DNA of 64,000 nt from Nematostella vectensis. Its lineage: Eukaryota; Cnidaria; Anthozoa; Actiniaria; Edwardsiidae. Below, in pieces: positions 50,964 through 63,010 of this stretch (positions are counted from its first letter, which is position 1; each line of letters starts with the position of its first letter). The DNA lies in NCBI RefSeq assembly GCF_932526225.1, contig NC_064039.1, positions 16,918,639-16,982,638 on the forward strand, in the 5' to 3' direction. The notes beneath the pieces were generated by a model, which worked only from the letters and a program-made list of their open reading frames with translations, had not been told where the DNA came from and did not search any database. Both the position numbers and the translations under genes were made by a program.

Positions 50964-53634
50964 CTGTATGTTGCTCCCGGTGAAGCAGATCTCTATACAA
51001 AACGAGCCATCATGTTAATGCATGCTATTAACGGCCAGTCCGCAGACAGGTGATTTGGCCAAATTATAGGACTTTCCTCTGAAATACGCATGCGTCATTC
51101 AAAACCAGATACCATTTCCGGCCGCTGTGGTTATCTATTAGAGTATGCTTTTTTAAACAGCCTTTTTTTTAGGGAATGATTTCACTAAACTCAGTAGAGA
51201 ACCAAAAATCTAGTTTTAACACGAGATCCGCAACTCTGTTAATCTCATTTTCATTTTAGGCACATTGAAAGCGCTCTCTCTTCTAGGCCCTGGGGGTGTG
51301 TGGACAAGACAGAACAAAATCTAATTGTTTAAAGAGATTTGTGAGTTCCTTTTACCAAATAAAGATATGATGTACTCATTATCACGATCAAGTTTTCAGT
51401 AATTCACGATCTCTTCCATTCTCCATACTGAATAAACCTTAATTTCGAAAATGGTGCCCTAAAAAATCAATGTGTCTACGACCGCAGTGGCTCATGGGCA
51501 ACGTATAATGGCTGATCCTGATCTTCGGAGATCATGTGAATGTTTACAGGGGGAAAAAACAAGATTTCAACAAGCAAAATTCCCAAGCCTGGATTTGTTT
51601 TTAGTACGTGGATTTTTTTATTTCGTTATACCCATGGGGCAATGCGATCTCAGGCGCTTAGCACACAATGTATACATGGCGGGGGAAAACATATATTAGC
51701 GGAGCCAGCGCGCGCGGAGCTCCATAGATAAAGAAATTGGTCCTAAACAAGGCGACTCAAAATTTGTGGTCAATGACGTCATGTCACACGCTGCCCGCTA
51801 TCTGTACCACTTACGTGACCAGCTCATGCTACCAGGCCAGATAATGAATTAAAACCAATGACAGAGTAGCTCCAACAAGGACTGGGGGGGGGACTTGGAA
51901 AAGCCGGGGGGACTAAAACTATTCTGACTTTCTACATAAAACGATTAACAGATTAACAAGTTGGCAGTGAAGAATTGACAAGAAAAGAGTGTTTAATAGA
52001 GAAAATGCAACTGATTTGCCTGTCCAATGGCCGAAAGCTTTTTTTTTGATAGCTAAAATACGAAATTGTTCTCCAAAACAAGCGGACAACATGGACAGTC
52101 AAGGTGAGTTTCGGACGAACATTTCAATTCAAAAAGATTCTTTTTGAATCTTGAGTTTTCACGCCCGGGGAGGAGGATATTTCCGGTTCTGCTATCTTTT
52201 AGGGTGCCTCACGTTAAATGGTGGCCCAATCGCTCGAAAGGTATTTTACAATAAACCACAAGCCAACTGATCGGTTGATACTTGCGGCTTTATTGTCGGT
52301 AACTTAGCAATAAAGGATCCGGCAGTATCTCAAGATGGCAATAAAATAATTTATTTTTAATCTCTTAGGGTTAAAAATTCCTTGGACCACACCCAATGTG
52401 CTATCTCTTAAAATTGATTAAAATTGATTGGTTAAAATTGATTTTGCTTTCTGTTTTCCCCGTCTGTTTTCCTCGAATCACCCCCCCCCCCCCCCCCCCG
52501 GGTTCTAAACTCACTATATTACGGTACTGAAACAAAATACAAACATATATTACTTTACACTGAAAAAAGGAAAAAACAAATAGGTTTATCACAAATTACT
52601 TTACCTTAACGGTGACATTTCGACAGAGACGAAACTATTGCTGGCGCGGTGCAGCATACAACTGAAAACTGACTAGATTTTGACAAACTACAAGATTACA
52701 CGATTGATTTACACAAACTCGCTAAAATATAACAATAGGTAAAAACAACATGCCTTGGCCAATGACTAGGATACTATTTAAGGTCAGATAACTTTTTCTG
52801 CCGATAGGATTTATCCGTATAATAAATTTGCTAAGCGGTGGATAGCTATCCGACCGATAAAAACAGGGTTATCCCTCCGATAGCTATGAGTAGATAAGTG
52901 ACAAGAAAACTGGTTTGACGAGTAAATTACACAGCAAACCCGGTAAATCTGTAAATAGTTTCCCAGTTTTACCTAAATTTTCGTTTTATTTCACCGGAGA
53001 ATCTTCATAACATCTCATGTTTTGTTTGCAATTGCCTCCATTAAGTCCCGAATTTCTTTTCAACAGGTTTGAAAAGCGATCGTTTGACTTGCATAGAATT
53101 TCAGTCTCCCATTAACACCAACTTGAAATTAAGAGTGTCGGTTTTACATAGTGGACGTCGCTTACTGTCTTGGGATTGATAAGGGCTTTTGTCTTCGAGC
53201 GAACGTACGAAAAACTCCAAAACCCACCGAGCCCCATTTTGAATCACCACAGGCTTCCCAACTTGTCATTTGCAACCAATATGTTATAAGCGCTAATGAT
53301 CGACTTCGAGCTACACCAAGGACTTATATGAGTAGATAAATGTTGGAGAGTTTAAAATCTAATTTTATTTGAGTTTTTTTCTCTTTAATACTCCAAATTG
53401 TATGAGTTTTGAGTTTTATTTCCAAGCTTTGGAGCCCTGTGTTTTCCCAAAAACCATGGCAACAGCTTATCCGTCATCTTGGATTGAATGACTTATCGGC
53501 GGAAAGCGACTTATCGGGACCTCCCGACCTTTGCTAACTTTATCTGCTACTTATCAGAGGATAACTTTATCGGCTATTTCAGGAACCCATCTACGAATAG
53601 AATAGATGTATCTGGGGATAAAGTCAATATTTAT
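50964..53634. other. No supported gene
   Basis: AT-rich. Poly-C tract near 52482-52499. ORFs at 51472-51731 and 53151-53339 (+) have no motif. Repeated GATAAG/CTTATC motifs between 52.8 and 53.64 kb suggest a decayed inverted-repeat element, but I could not define its ends. Confidence 0.4.
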
Positions 53635-55258
53635 CTACCGATAACTGCTAACTGAGCTTTCAGGAACCGGCCGCAGGTCGTTAGGGTCATCACTAAAACG
53701 AGTCAGCGGTCTATCATTCAAGACCTTTTCAACCTCTGTCATCATCTCGTCGTCCAACACTTGTTTACCCAGTAGTCCCCTGTGACTTTCGAACCTCGAG
53801 AATGACTGCAGGAATGAATCTGTCGACAGATGTACCTCTATGTGCACGGCGCGCATTACGAGACAAGTGAATATACAACTACAGCACTAGACTTTAACTT
53901 GTATCGGACCGAAGTAGTCGATTCCAACTAAGGAGAAGGGGCTAGTAGATGGTGTCACACGTGCTAACAGGAGAGGAGCCATTATCTGATCACCAGTCTG
54001 GTATTCCATCTCTTACACTTGATACATCTTCCACAGTAGCTGTACCCTTTATTATCCGGTACCCCTGTCTATCTGTGGCTAGGACCTTATTAGAGCCTGT
54101 ATGCCCTAGTTGGTGTTAATGGCGTATTATGAGATCTGTGATGTGGTCATTCGCAGGAAGTATAACTGGATGTTTGGCTCGGTATTACGTCTCAACTGAT
54201 CGACCAAGTTACAGTTTCCGTAACGGACTTACATATTGTGCGGTATTCAGCTGCTTCCGGGTGCATTGCGATGGGTAGCTGGTTAGTCTTGCTAGAGCTT
54301 CTAGCTCCCCCGAGAAGTGCTTGGCCTGTACAGTCTTCAGCTAAGTATCCTGACAGATAAAAATCCCTCTCGAAGCATTGTCGGCTGGATTCAGATCAGA
54401 GCTTACATGACGCCATTGAGACGGCGAAGTTAACTCGTGGATAACAGCTAAGCGATTGGCTACAAAAGGAAATCTACAGTGTTCTGAATATACTGGAGAA
54501 CGATGGTGTAGTCAGTCCACATGATGGTCTCGTGTATATGTATGTCAAACTTTGACTGATCTGCCTCTGAAGCTTCGCAGCTACCGTCGCAGCTACCAAC
54601 TCTAGCTTTGGGATGCTAACGGTCTTGAGGGGGGCAACACGGGACTTTCCAAGGAAAATGTTGCAGGAGATTTTACCTTGATTTTCAACAGTACACAGAC
54701 AGGACACGGCTCCATAATCTTCAAGTAGTAAGCATCAGAGGATCAATGTAGTTGGGTGAATACTATTCTCTCCAAATTCATCGGCTTAACACACCGTGGT
54801 AGAAAAACGCAATCTGGGAGGCGTCTCACGGACTCCACCCATTCCTGCACGTCCGAACTTTGTCTGGACAAATGACGTCATCCCAGCCGTATTTGCTCTT
54901 GCATAGACGCTGCAATAACATATTAGCAGGCAGTATCAGGGGGGCGATAATACCAAGCGAATCGTACAGAGAGGAGACTACAGAGACAATCCCTCTTCTG
55001 GTGTTGGCATTCATTTCTTTGAGCGATTGGAAGGAGGGTGTGTCTTGTTCCACATCCGAGCACATAACAAGAGCCTTATCAATGGGAAGACCGTCAAGAT
55101 CGAGGTCTTGGTTCCTCATCGATTCGTCTCACAGTCTCAGAAACTTGGTTAGGGAAATCTGCTTTGTTGTATTGCGGATAGCAAAACTGGCACAACTTGG
55201 TGATGATTCCCCTCAAATAGATGCACCTCCATCTTGTAAACTTCAGGGTCTTTCGTAA
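53635..55258 (-). pseudogene. BEL/Pao retrotransposon pol relic
   Basis: Minus-strand order: about 55250-55120 (LKFTRWRCI, then QVSETVR), 55119-54826 ([51 protein letters not shown]), 54707-54474 (IFLGKSRVAPLKTVSIPKLE, the Pao RNase H region), and 53856-53635 (MRAVHIEV, VEKVLNDRPLTRFSDDPNDL, the integrase end). SVVSSxYDxLGxxAP and KSRxAPLKTVxIPxLE are diagnostic for Pao. Frames are broken and no LTRs were found. Confidence 0.85.
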
Positions 55259-56500
55259 GGCCCAAACATTGATGACGGAACGCAGTTGTGTCGCAAAACT
55301 GCGCTTTTTTCTGAAGGCATGCTGACGGTCAGACAAGATCTGGTGAGCTTCTAGATGTCGATTTATTCGCGAGCACACAATGTGCTCTAGTATCTTGCAA
55401 ATGACGCTAGTAAGAGAAATTTGACGATAGTTCGTGGCAAGAGATCGGTCGCCTTTCTCGTGTATAGGGTATTCGTTTGCAATGTGCCACTCCCAAGGCA
55501 GGGTGCCGGCATCCAGGGACTTCTGGAAGATGTGTTTTGATATTGGCGAGATCACCGGTGCACACTCCTTTAGTACGCGTGGATGGAAACCATAAGGGCC
55601 AGGCGGTGCTTTTGACTCCATCCTCTTTTACGGCAATGCTTGGAATCTGGGGAAATCTGCGCTTAGGTAGTGGTATCGAGTCGGTATTTTCGCCGGAGTA
55701 CTAACGTTGCTTTTTTTTGTTTGTTTTCTTTTTAGTAGTGGCATAGATTGACTGTCTTTTCTTTGGGATCTGATGAACTGCCAGAAGGGCATCGGATTGG
55801 ACTTCACATCGCCAATCATGTTTATGTAGCCGTGATCGCAAATGCGATCAAAATCTATAGGTAGATTAGGTAGGTATAGGATAGTTATAGATCTTCCGCC
55901 GCGGTTTCCGCAGGGGGGAAGTGACACGTGATAGAATAACCGATCGCGTAGTGATCACTGAACTTGGCTGGTGAGCAAATGTTTGATGCATGTTCTGTCA
56001 TCACGGGTGGGGAAGGTGACGACCTGATCCATATAGAAATTGCGCATTATGTTGACTAGCACCAGACCCTCAGATTCGCAAAGTTCCCCGCCATTCTTGA
56101 TGGTGACATTTGTCACAGATCTTACAGAGCTGGTTGCGAAGGGCTGTTAGTCCTGTATGATGCTGGTCAGGAGGCCTGTAGTAGTGCGATTGCAAAAGTA
56201 GTGTGAATGTCCACACAGGCGCACCTTGGCCCAAACTCCTTCGGCGTTCTTTGTATCAACATTACATTGAATAGGACTAAGCGTTGATTTTATGGCCAGA
56301 AGAACTTCTCCGCTGCCGATTACTCTGTTTTTTTTCTAAATGTAGAATAGCCCAGTTCAGGGGGAAGAGTTCGGTGTCCAGGATGTGCGAGTCAATCTAT
56401 GTTTCCTGCAGGGCAACAACGTCAAGTTTTTTGGTTTCTAGGTGAGACTGGAGCTTAAGCCGTTTTCCTCTAATGCTGTTTATGTTTGCGCAGAGGACAG
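55259..56500 (-). pseudogene. LINE relic (endonuclease to RT) joined to the BEL/Pao relic
   Basis: Minus-strand order: about 56470-56330 (LQSHLETKKLDVVALQET, a stop, then IDSHILDTELFPLNW: AP endonuclease), 55850-55690 (FDRICDHGYINMIGDVKSNP, FWQFIRSQRKDSQSMPLLKR: linker), 55621-55270 (PYGFHPRVLKECAPVISPIS, NYRQISLTSVICKILEHIVC, LSDRQHAFRKKRSFATQL: RT block 1). The frame then changes character into the Pao RT segment, marking a junction near 55260. No YADD block is present. Confidence 0.8.
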
Positions 56501-59500
56501 AGATGGTGCTTTTCTTGCCGTGTTTCTCACCGCGAGTGGAGCGCCCGTGACCAGGGGATGACGTCATGAGAGGTGCGTACGAAGCTGGGGTCTCGTCGGT
56601 GGCATATTCCAGGGTGGTGAACTCGTTAAAACTTGTGAAGTCAAGCGAACTTATGAAGTGCGTAGTTGAAAAGAAATAAGAAGGAGCTGCAGATCCAGTT
56701 TCGAGTTATTTTTGGGGGCCTCATACCATTGAGTTGTTTGGTAGATACATCTTTTGTGATACCACAAGAGGCATTGCTCTCATTCTATACGCGCTTGGTT
56801 TTACTTGACAGGCTTGGTGCATACTCCTCAAGGGAATTTGCACGGTCCAGGATAAATACAAAGGCCTGTGTCACCAGCCACGACAATTAGTAACAATAGA
56901 TAGCTGGTTTTAGACCGTGTAAAGATTGCTAAGCGGCCCGTAACGTGGTTTGGCAATAGACGATACAGAGAAATATAGTGATTTCCGATGGAAAGTATAG
57001 TTACTCCAGCAGGACTTTCTTGGATGGAATTAGGCCATGCCCTAGAGCTTTAGGCGGCTCCATAGATAACCAGCGCGAGTGCAAAATGGCCGGCACAACC
57101 TTCGTGGTTGACGGGAAGTAATATTAGACGGTAGAGCGCTGGGTTTCGGCCTAGAAAGCCACTCACACCCGGGGAGACACCTTAGAATGACAACTGTAGT
57201 AAATAAGGTCTTCCAAGAGACCGGTGTAATCCACAAATTGGGTTTCAGATGGAGCTTGGACAGATACGTCCGCTCCGCTCGGGTATGCGCGTTGACCTTT
57301 ATTAAATATCTCAACACAGACAATAAAGTATAGAGAGAACGAAGAATATCAAAGGATGTGTTATGCTCAAATTGTTGGATTAGACCAGGAATTCTTAAAG
57401 TAAATTCCAGAAACAAATGTATAAATCAAACAAGCTGGTGTTATTGATACAGTTATGTATACTACAACTCTTACTTACCTCAAGGAATATACAACGTGTA
57501 TATAGATCGTGTAAGTATTTACGATATTAACTTTTTTTTTACGATTGTCAGTGTAATTTTAAAAAAACTCCCGCAAACGTAATCAGCCAATTGGCATTCA
57601 AGTAGATGGTATTTTAGCCAATCAAAACAAGGGTGGATGACTTTTATGTGGGTATCTATCTTGACGTCTTAAGCTGGTACGGTGTTTTCGTTTTAGCGAT
57701 TGGTTTTGGGGGAAAAACGAAAAACGAGCATTATAAAAGGACAACAATAAAAGGAAAATAACTGTCATATCCTCAATACAAATAGTCGTCCGAAACTCAC
57801 CTTGGCAGTGTTTTTTGTTTTTCGTTTGTTTGGTTGTGCTTGTGGTTGTTTTTGTCATTTAGTAGACTTTCTGCCGCGTTCTTCTAGCAAGGAACTGCCC
57901 TCGTCGACACAAGAGAATGATTTTTCTATCTGAAAACAGACGCCAATTCAAGGCCCTTTCTTCTCAGGATCTACTTACATCAATCTTGGCGTGATTGAAT
58001 ATTAGTTGAACTCTTTTGGTAGCATTTATTATGCGTTGCTACATCAGCATCATAGAAAAACTTCATTCTCTAAAATATTTCTTTGTCGCATCTAAAATTT
58101 CCTCCACAGTCTTTTTTCCTTCAGTTCCCTCAATACAGTTTTCTCCTCCTCTCCTTAACAGGAGTATTATTTTCTGTTGTTTTTACAAAGAAAATCCTCA
58201 AACAGGTCAACATTTGCTCGTTGTGATTTCCCAAAGAACTGGGTCTAGCGCATGTCAATTAGCAAGATGGCCTGGTTACAAAGGCTATTCACGTGTGAGG
58301 GTGACCAGCCGAGTGAGGCCTGGAAGTTGCGCGGCTGGCTGGATTGTGACACCACAGGCTACCCGCGCGATAACCACAAAAAACAAGTCTTATAGCTGTA
58401 CTATATTTCTATCGGCCTGCGGCCGCGCTGGCTCCGCTATTAAAGAATAACATTAACTTTCCCTAGCCATTATAAATCATCCGATATTTAGCCTTCATTG
58501 TGAAGATATATTGTTCTTTAAAATTTCACAACAGGGAGCCCGTGACGACGCTTTTTTTATCATTTTTATTTCCTGATTACACAGGTCTCAGAATTAATTA
58601 GCATCCCAGTGCCAAGTGTTGTGCTTGTGTTCCCCGTGTATGGATTAAACACTAACTATTACGAAATTCTACGAGTGCATCCTGATTTGAAATCGGTGAA
58701 AAATAGACCAGTGTTTCTTAATGTATAAGATAGTTTGTTGTTACAGGCACATATCCAGAGGTGTGTGTGTGTTTGGGGGGGGGGGGGGGGGTAGTTTGCC
58801 ACAAGGGTTATGTTTAAAGAAGGGTGGTGACGCTGTTTGGGTTATTTTTCATTTCGGCAAAAAATTAGAGCCTCTGATTTACGGTAAACTGAAACGACAG
58901 TAAAAAATATTTTAGACTTATAATACGATAAATTTTCATAGTTTATAAACCGATGACAATATCGTCTCCCCTGCCCTTTCTACAATAACTTCTCTGGCGC
59001 AGCTCTCTTTTTTGGGGGGGAGGGGAGGAAAGGGGAGGGGGCGCTTATTACAAGTCCCGGGGGGCTGGGGGGGGGGGGGGGGGGGGTGGTTAAAGTAGTG
59101 CGCTTATTCGAATCGTTACGGTAGCTTGTTGCTGTGTCCAGAGATAGCTTAGAGTCACTAAGGAATGGCTCCAGTAAGAAAATACCGGGAAATAAGTTAA
59201 CTTTTTTTACCAGAAACAATAACACTGCCAAATTTAGGCATGTGTCACAACGCTTCAAGGCAATCATTATTTTGATGTGACAAATGGCTGCCATCTTGGA
59301 TTTGACAAATTTTCATAGAAAAAATATCTAAACTAACTATTTCTGCTTAAAATTTTGCAGATGTACATTTTTTGTATGTCTACACGAATCCAACTAGAAA
59401 ACCTGATTTTTTTTATACCCGTTTGATTTTATATTTTTCAGTCATTTTCAAGTCTTTAGTATCTCTATCTATATAGATGTGTTATTGAACTTTCATAGTT

Positions 59501-59990
59501 TTTTATTCACCCGAAAAAAATGTTTGTGGTCACGTTACTTTGTTTCCATAGCAACAAACCAGTTAAGGCCGCGTATCTTGTTGAGTAATGACCTGTGACC
59601 AAGTTTGGTGACGAAAGATTGCTGATACCTTGCTGATAGTTTTCTGTTCTTTCCAATATTCAGTTTTAGAGGCATGCCCTAGATACACTAAGGGGAGATC
59701 GAAGGGGTATGGATTACATATCCCAAGATGCGAATGATGTGGGTAACTGCCGATACGGTTAACTGCTGATATTGGTAACTGCTGCGTCGAATAGATAAGA
59801 AGCTGGTTGAGTTACGATTTTTCGATATGTATTTGGATAGAAAAAGGTTAGAATGGAATAGTTGCTGTCGTAGCGAGGTCGCCTGAAGCCACCGAGCGGA
59901 GACAGCAACTCTAATTAATAAAATGCGGGCTTCGGAGGACAAACTAGGCGCGCGAGGGTTTCTGGTCACACTTTGAAGTGTGACCAGCCT
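56501..59990. other. No supported gene; homopolymer tracts
   Basis: Poly-G tracts at about 58774-58791 and 59064-59086. ORFs such as 57042-57416 (-), 58016-58450 (+) and 59688-60062 (-) have no recognisable motif. Confidence 0.4.
59962..59987. repeat. 12-bp-arm perfect palindrome
   Basis: CTGGTCACACTT, TG, AAGTGTGACCAG. It lies about 60 bp upstream of the first exon candidate and contains T-box-like AAGTGTGA half-sites in inverted arrangement. Confidence 0.85.
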
Positions 59991-60006
59991 GCGGTTGCAA
60001 TCGTAA

Positions 60007-60019
60007 GTGCGCATGCGCC
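60007..60019 (+). promoter_or_regulatory. NRF1-type site in a candidate promoter
   Basis: GTGCGCATGCGCC fits the NRF1 consensus (YGCGCAYGCGCR). It lies 26 bp upstream of an ATG in strong context (AAGATGG) and within a locally CpG-richer patch, as in housekeeping promoters. Confidence 0.5.
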
Positions 60020-60044
60020 AGCTCGCATGAGAAACAAAATCAAG

Positions 60045-60125
60045 ATGGCGGTCATTTATCACACGGACAATATTGGCAGTTTTATTGGGAGGGAAAGCAT
60101 CTTCAACTATACGAACCTTCTTAAG
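60045..60125 (+). CDS. Candidate first coding exon, unassigned gene
   Basis: ATG in AAGATGG context opens 27 codons: MAVIYHTDNIGSFIGRESIF then NYTNLLK, ending exactly at AAG/GTAGGT. The next acceptor seen (TTTTCTTTCAG at 61022) is very strong and joins in phase to GCA TTA AAG ATG TGA, giving a 31-residue product. Either a true micropeptide or the first exon of a longer gene whose other exons lie past the LINE insertion or outside the window. Family not recognised. Confidence 0.4.
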
Positions 60126-61022
60126 GTAGGTTAGGATGTATTTTTTATTGCAACTTTTACCAGCTTAAGATTTTATTTGATTACTACTGATTATTACTTA
60201 CTGATTTACAACCGAGCAATTTGAAACCTCGATTGATTAGCTTCTTATCAGGGGGAGAAACACAACAAATATAACTTATATACAGAAGTGAAGTATATTT
60301 TCTTGAGTCTCAGTATCTTGAAACTAAGCCTACAGCATGAAAGTCACTTTAATTAATTATTAGTATGCACAGATTTATAATTCGATTTAATTGCGGATGG
60401 TTACTAGACTGTTTTGATAGAACAATTGCATTATAGAGTCGCCTTATCATTTCTGTTTTCCATTGTATTCTACAAAATATTTTTGGGTCACACATGTTTA
60501 CTGCCACACTGGTGAATTGCTTAATTTGAGGAATCAAATGTACCACCAAAGTAATACATGTGTAGGGCTTTCCAGTGGGGGTTTCGTTAAATTCACATTG
60601 ACATTGATAGCTGTCTATAACTACAATTTCTTTATTTTTTTAGCAATCATAATTACAGATAATTAATAGATGTATACAATACAGGTAATAGAACATGTAT
60701 AGACCATATGCACACAAATATTCCAGATAAGTTTGTTACATGTGAGAAAAACATCTTTCTCTAATCACAAACCTATTTTTCTTAGTTGTCAATCATCAGA
60801 ATGACATGTCTTATATATTTAAATTAAAAGGGAAGTAAAATGTGTCTTTGTGTTTCCATCCTGAACTGCCAATTTGGGTACTACTAGTTTCCATAGTATA
60901 AAATGAAATCAAACAGTTATTTAGAGCGATGTTGTAGTTCCCAGAGCATATTAGTAAAGATAGGTATCGTTAAGTTGCCTTTTTTGTGCATTTTTGTTTC
61001 AATGTTCCCTCTTTTCTTTCAG

Positions 61023-61037
61023 GCATTAAAGATGTGA
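61023..61037 (+). CDS. Candidate second exon with stop
   Basis: Follows CCCTCTTTTCTTTCAG. It is in phase with the exon at 60045-60125 and ends after four codons at TGA. Shown only because the acceptor is strong; the model is tentative. Confidence 0.25.
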   Translation, partial: ALKM

Positions 61038-61139
61038 CACCCTTAATGTAGAGTTTTCAATTATTATAGTCTTCAAAGAACAAGAGAAGCTATTAAAGAA
61101 ATGAACTGCTTATGGAAATGTTGGGAACAGTTTAGTTTA

Positions 61140-63010
61140 TTGGCTTTGTCACACACAAAAAAAAATACTACAGTTTACAATAGGAAATAAACAAAATAAA
61201 GAAAATAAGAAACAATGTGACGGGAGAAGAAAACAGGGCGTAAGCCCCAATTGAAATTCTTTCCCAACAAATTACAAACAATAAGAATTCTAAAACGAAA
61301 ATAAAAATTGAATTACATAAATTCAAGATCTATGAAATTATGGAGGTTGGTAAAAGGCAAGTTTCTCTAAATAGTGAGTTGTCAGCTGATACCTGAAAGA
61401 CGAAAGCGTAGTGCAAGATTTCATAAGTAAAGGAAGACTATTCCAAAGTTTGACAGTTCTAGGGAAATACGAATTCCTGTAGTAATTTTGGTTGTGAGTG
61501 GAAAAATGGCGGTAATTGTTAGGATGGTAATTTCGAGTATTGTATCGGGACGTGGCTGGAGAGAGAAGGCTAGCTAAACTAATGCTCACGTCACCATTTT
61601 TTATTTTAAATAACAGAACTAGATCGGTTATGTCTCTTCGATATTCTAATGGGAGGAGCTTAAGAGTTTTCAGCCTATCTGTGTATGAAACATCGGCGGG
61701 ATAGTTCAAAATAAACTTGGATGCTCGACGCTGGACGTTCTCAATCAGAGCTTTGTGCTTGCCTGTCGAAGGCGACCAAATGCAAGAAGCATACTCCAGG
61801 TGGGGCCTAACAAGGGTGCAGTACAGCAGCTGTCTTGTAGTTGGGTCGAGGATGTCAGAACAGACCCGCTTCACTAGTCCAAGCACCCTGTTTGCTTTTG
61901 CGCACATAGGCTCGATGTGAGGACCCCAAGACAGATCGTTAGTAATTGTAACGCCGAGGTCAGTCACCTGCGCTACTGGATCCAGGGTGCGACCGCATAG
62001 TTGGTAAGGGTACGGAGGACGCTTGGTAGAACGCTTCTTTGACATGTGCACCACTTTGCACTTAGATGCACTAAACTCCATGCCGTGCTCTAGACTCCAG
62101 CTGTACAGGGAGTCAAGGTCAGCCTGCAACGAGGTTGAAGAACTTGCAGTGTCTATAGAGCGGTAGAGCTTAGAATCATCAGCATAAAGAGCGATGTTTG
62201 AGCCTTGCTGCACGTAGTTAGGTATATCGTTGGCATATACTAGGAACAACAGGGGCCCAAGGATAGATACTTGTGGGACCCCTGAGGTCACTGGCAGCCA
62301 AGAGGAGGACGCACCATCGAGGACAACACGCTGCCTCCTTCCCGTTAGGTAGGACACAAACCATTTCAGCAGAGAACCCGTGACTCCATACTGCTGCAGC
62401 TTGGAAATAAGCAGATGATGAGAGACCTTGTCAAAGGCCTTGGAAAGGTCTAGGTGAATGACATCAATGTCCTGCCCCCCTGCTAGTCTGTCTACGATGT
62501 CATGATAGACTTCAACAAGTTGCGTCACGGTGGATTTTCCCTTAAGGAATCCGTGTTGAAGCTGGTAAATATAGGGGGAAATGAAGTTGAAGCAGCGCTT
62601 GAAGACGCAGCGTTCAAGGACTTTTGACAGTATACACAGAAGAGAGATAGGCCTGTAGTTTTCTGCCAGGGTGGGGTCATCCTTCTTGAACACAGGTGTG
62701 ACATTTGCGTCCTTCCAAAGCGCGGGAACGGATCCAAGAGACAGCGACAGATTAAACAACCGACATAACGATGGTGCGATTTGATGAGCGGTGTTTTTCA
62801 GCAGAATACCAGGGATTTGATCCGTTCCACAGGCTTTATGGGAGTCAAGATTTCGTAAGACATCCAGTACTTCAGGGACAGTGAGTTGGATAGAGCCCAG
62901 ACCCAACACGGGCTCACGGTTGGTAGGCTGGGCCCTAACAAATTCCTCGCTGGCGGATGGACTGAATATGTAGTGAAAATGTCTGTTTAACAGGTTAGCC
63001 ATGAGAATAC
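61140..63010 (-). mobile_element. 5'-truncated LINE with a long open RT frame
   Basis: The insertion starts upstream at about 63010 within the RT-proximal linker and ends with an A/T-rich 3' UTR near 61140. No endonuclease domain is present, as expected from 5' truncation during target-primed reverse transcription. Confidence 0.8.
61338..63002 (-). CDS. LINE reverse transcriptase, 554 codons open
   Basis: Domains in order: linker with VPEVLDVLRNLDSHKACGTD, RT block ALWKDANVTPVFKKDDPTLA and NYRPISLLCILSKVLERCVF, motif A HLDLSKAFDKVSHHLL, motif B SGVPQVSILGPLLF, catalytic ALYADDSKLY, then DLGVTITNDLSWGPHI, LVRPHLEYASCIWSPS and a C-terminal RYNTRNYHP region. Related to CR1/Jockey-like LINEs. 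The second Gly of the usual GxPQGS motif B is Val here, which probably impairs activity. The copy is N-terminally incomplete, so the first Met is not a native start. Confidence 0.9.
   Translation of the reverse strand: MANLLNRHFHYIFSPSASEEFVRAQPTNREPVLGLGSIQLTVPEVLDVLRNLDSHKACGTDQIPGILLKNTAHQIAPSLCRLFNLSLSLGSVPALWKDANVTPVFKKDDPTLAENYRPISLLCILSKVLERCVFKRCFNFISPYIYQLQHGFLKGKSTVTQLVEVYHDIVDRLAGGQDIDVIHLDLSKAFDKVSHHLLISKLQQYGVTGSLLKWFVSYLTGRRQRVVLDGASSSWLPVTSGVPQVSILGPLLFLVYANDIPNYVQQGSNIALYADDSKLYRSIDTASSSTSLQADLDSLYSWSLEHGMEFSASKCKVVHMSKKRSTKRPPYPYQLCGRTLDPVAQVTDLGVTITNDLSWGPHIEPMCAKANRVLGLVKRVCSDILDPTTRQLLYCTLVRPHLEYASCIWSPSTGKHKALIENVQRRASKFILNYPADVSYTDRLKTLKLLPLEYRRDITDLVLLFKIKNGDVSISLASLLSPATSRYNTRNYHPNNYRHFSTHNQNYYRNSYFPRTVKLWNSLPLLMKSCTTLSSFRYQLTTHYLEKLAFYQPP

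Noticed and set aside
57042-57416. 124-codon minus-strand ORF
   Set aside because: No recognisable domain; composition typical of chance ORFs in this window.
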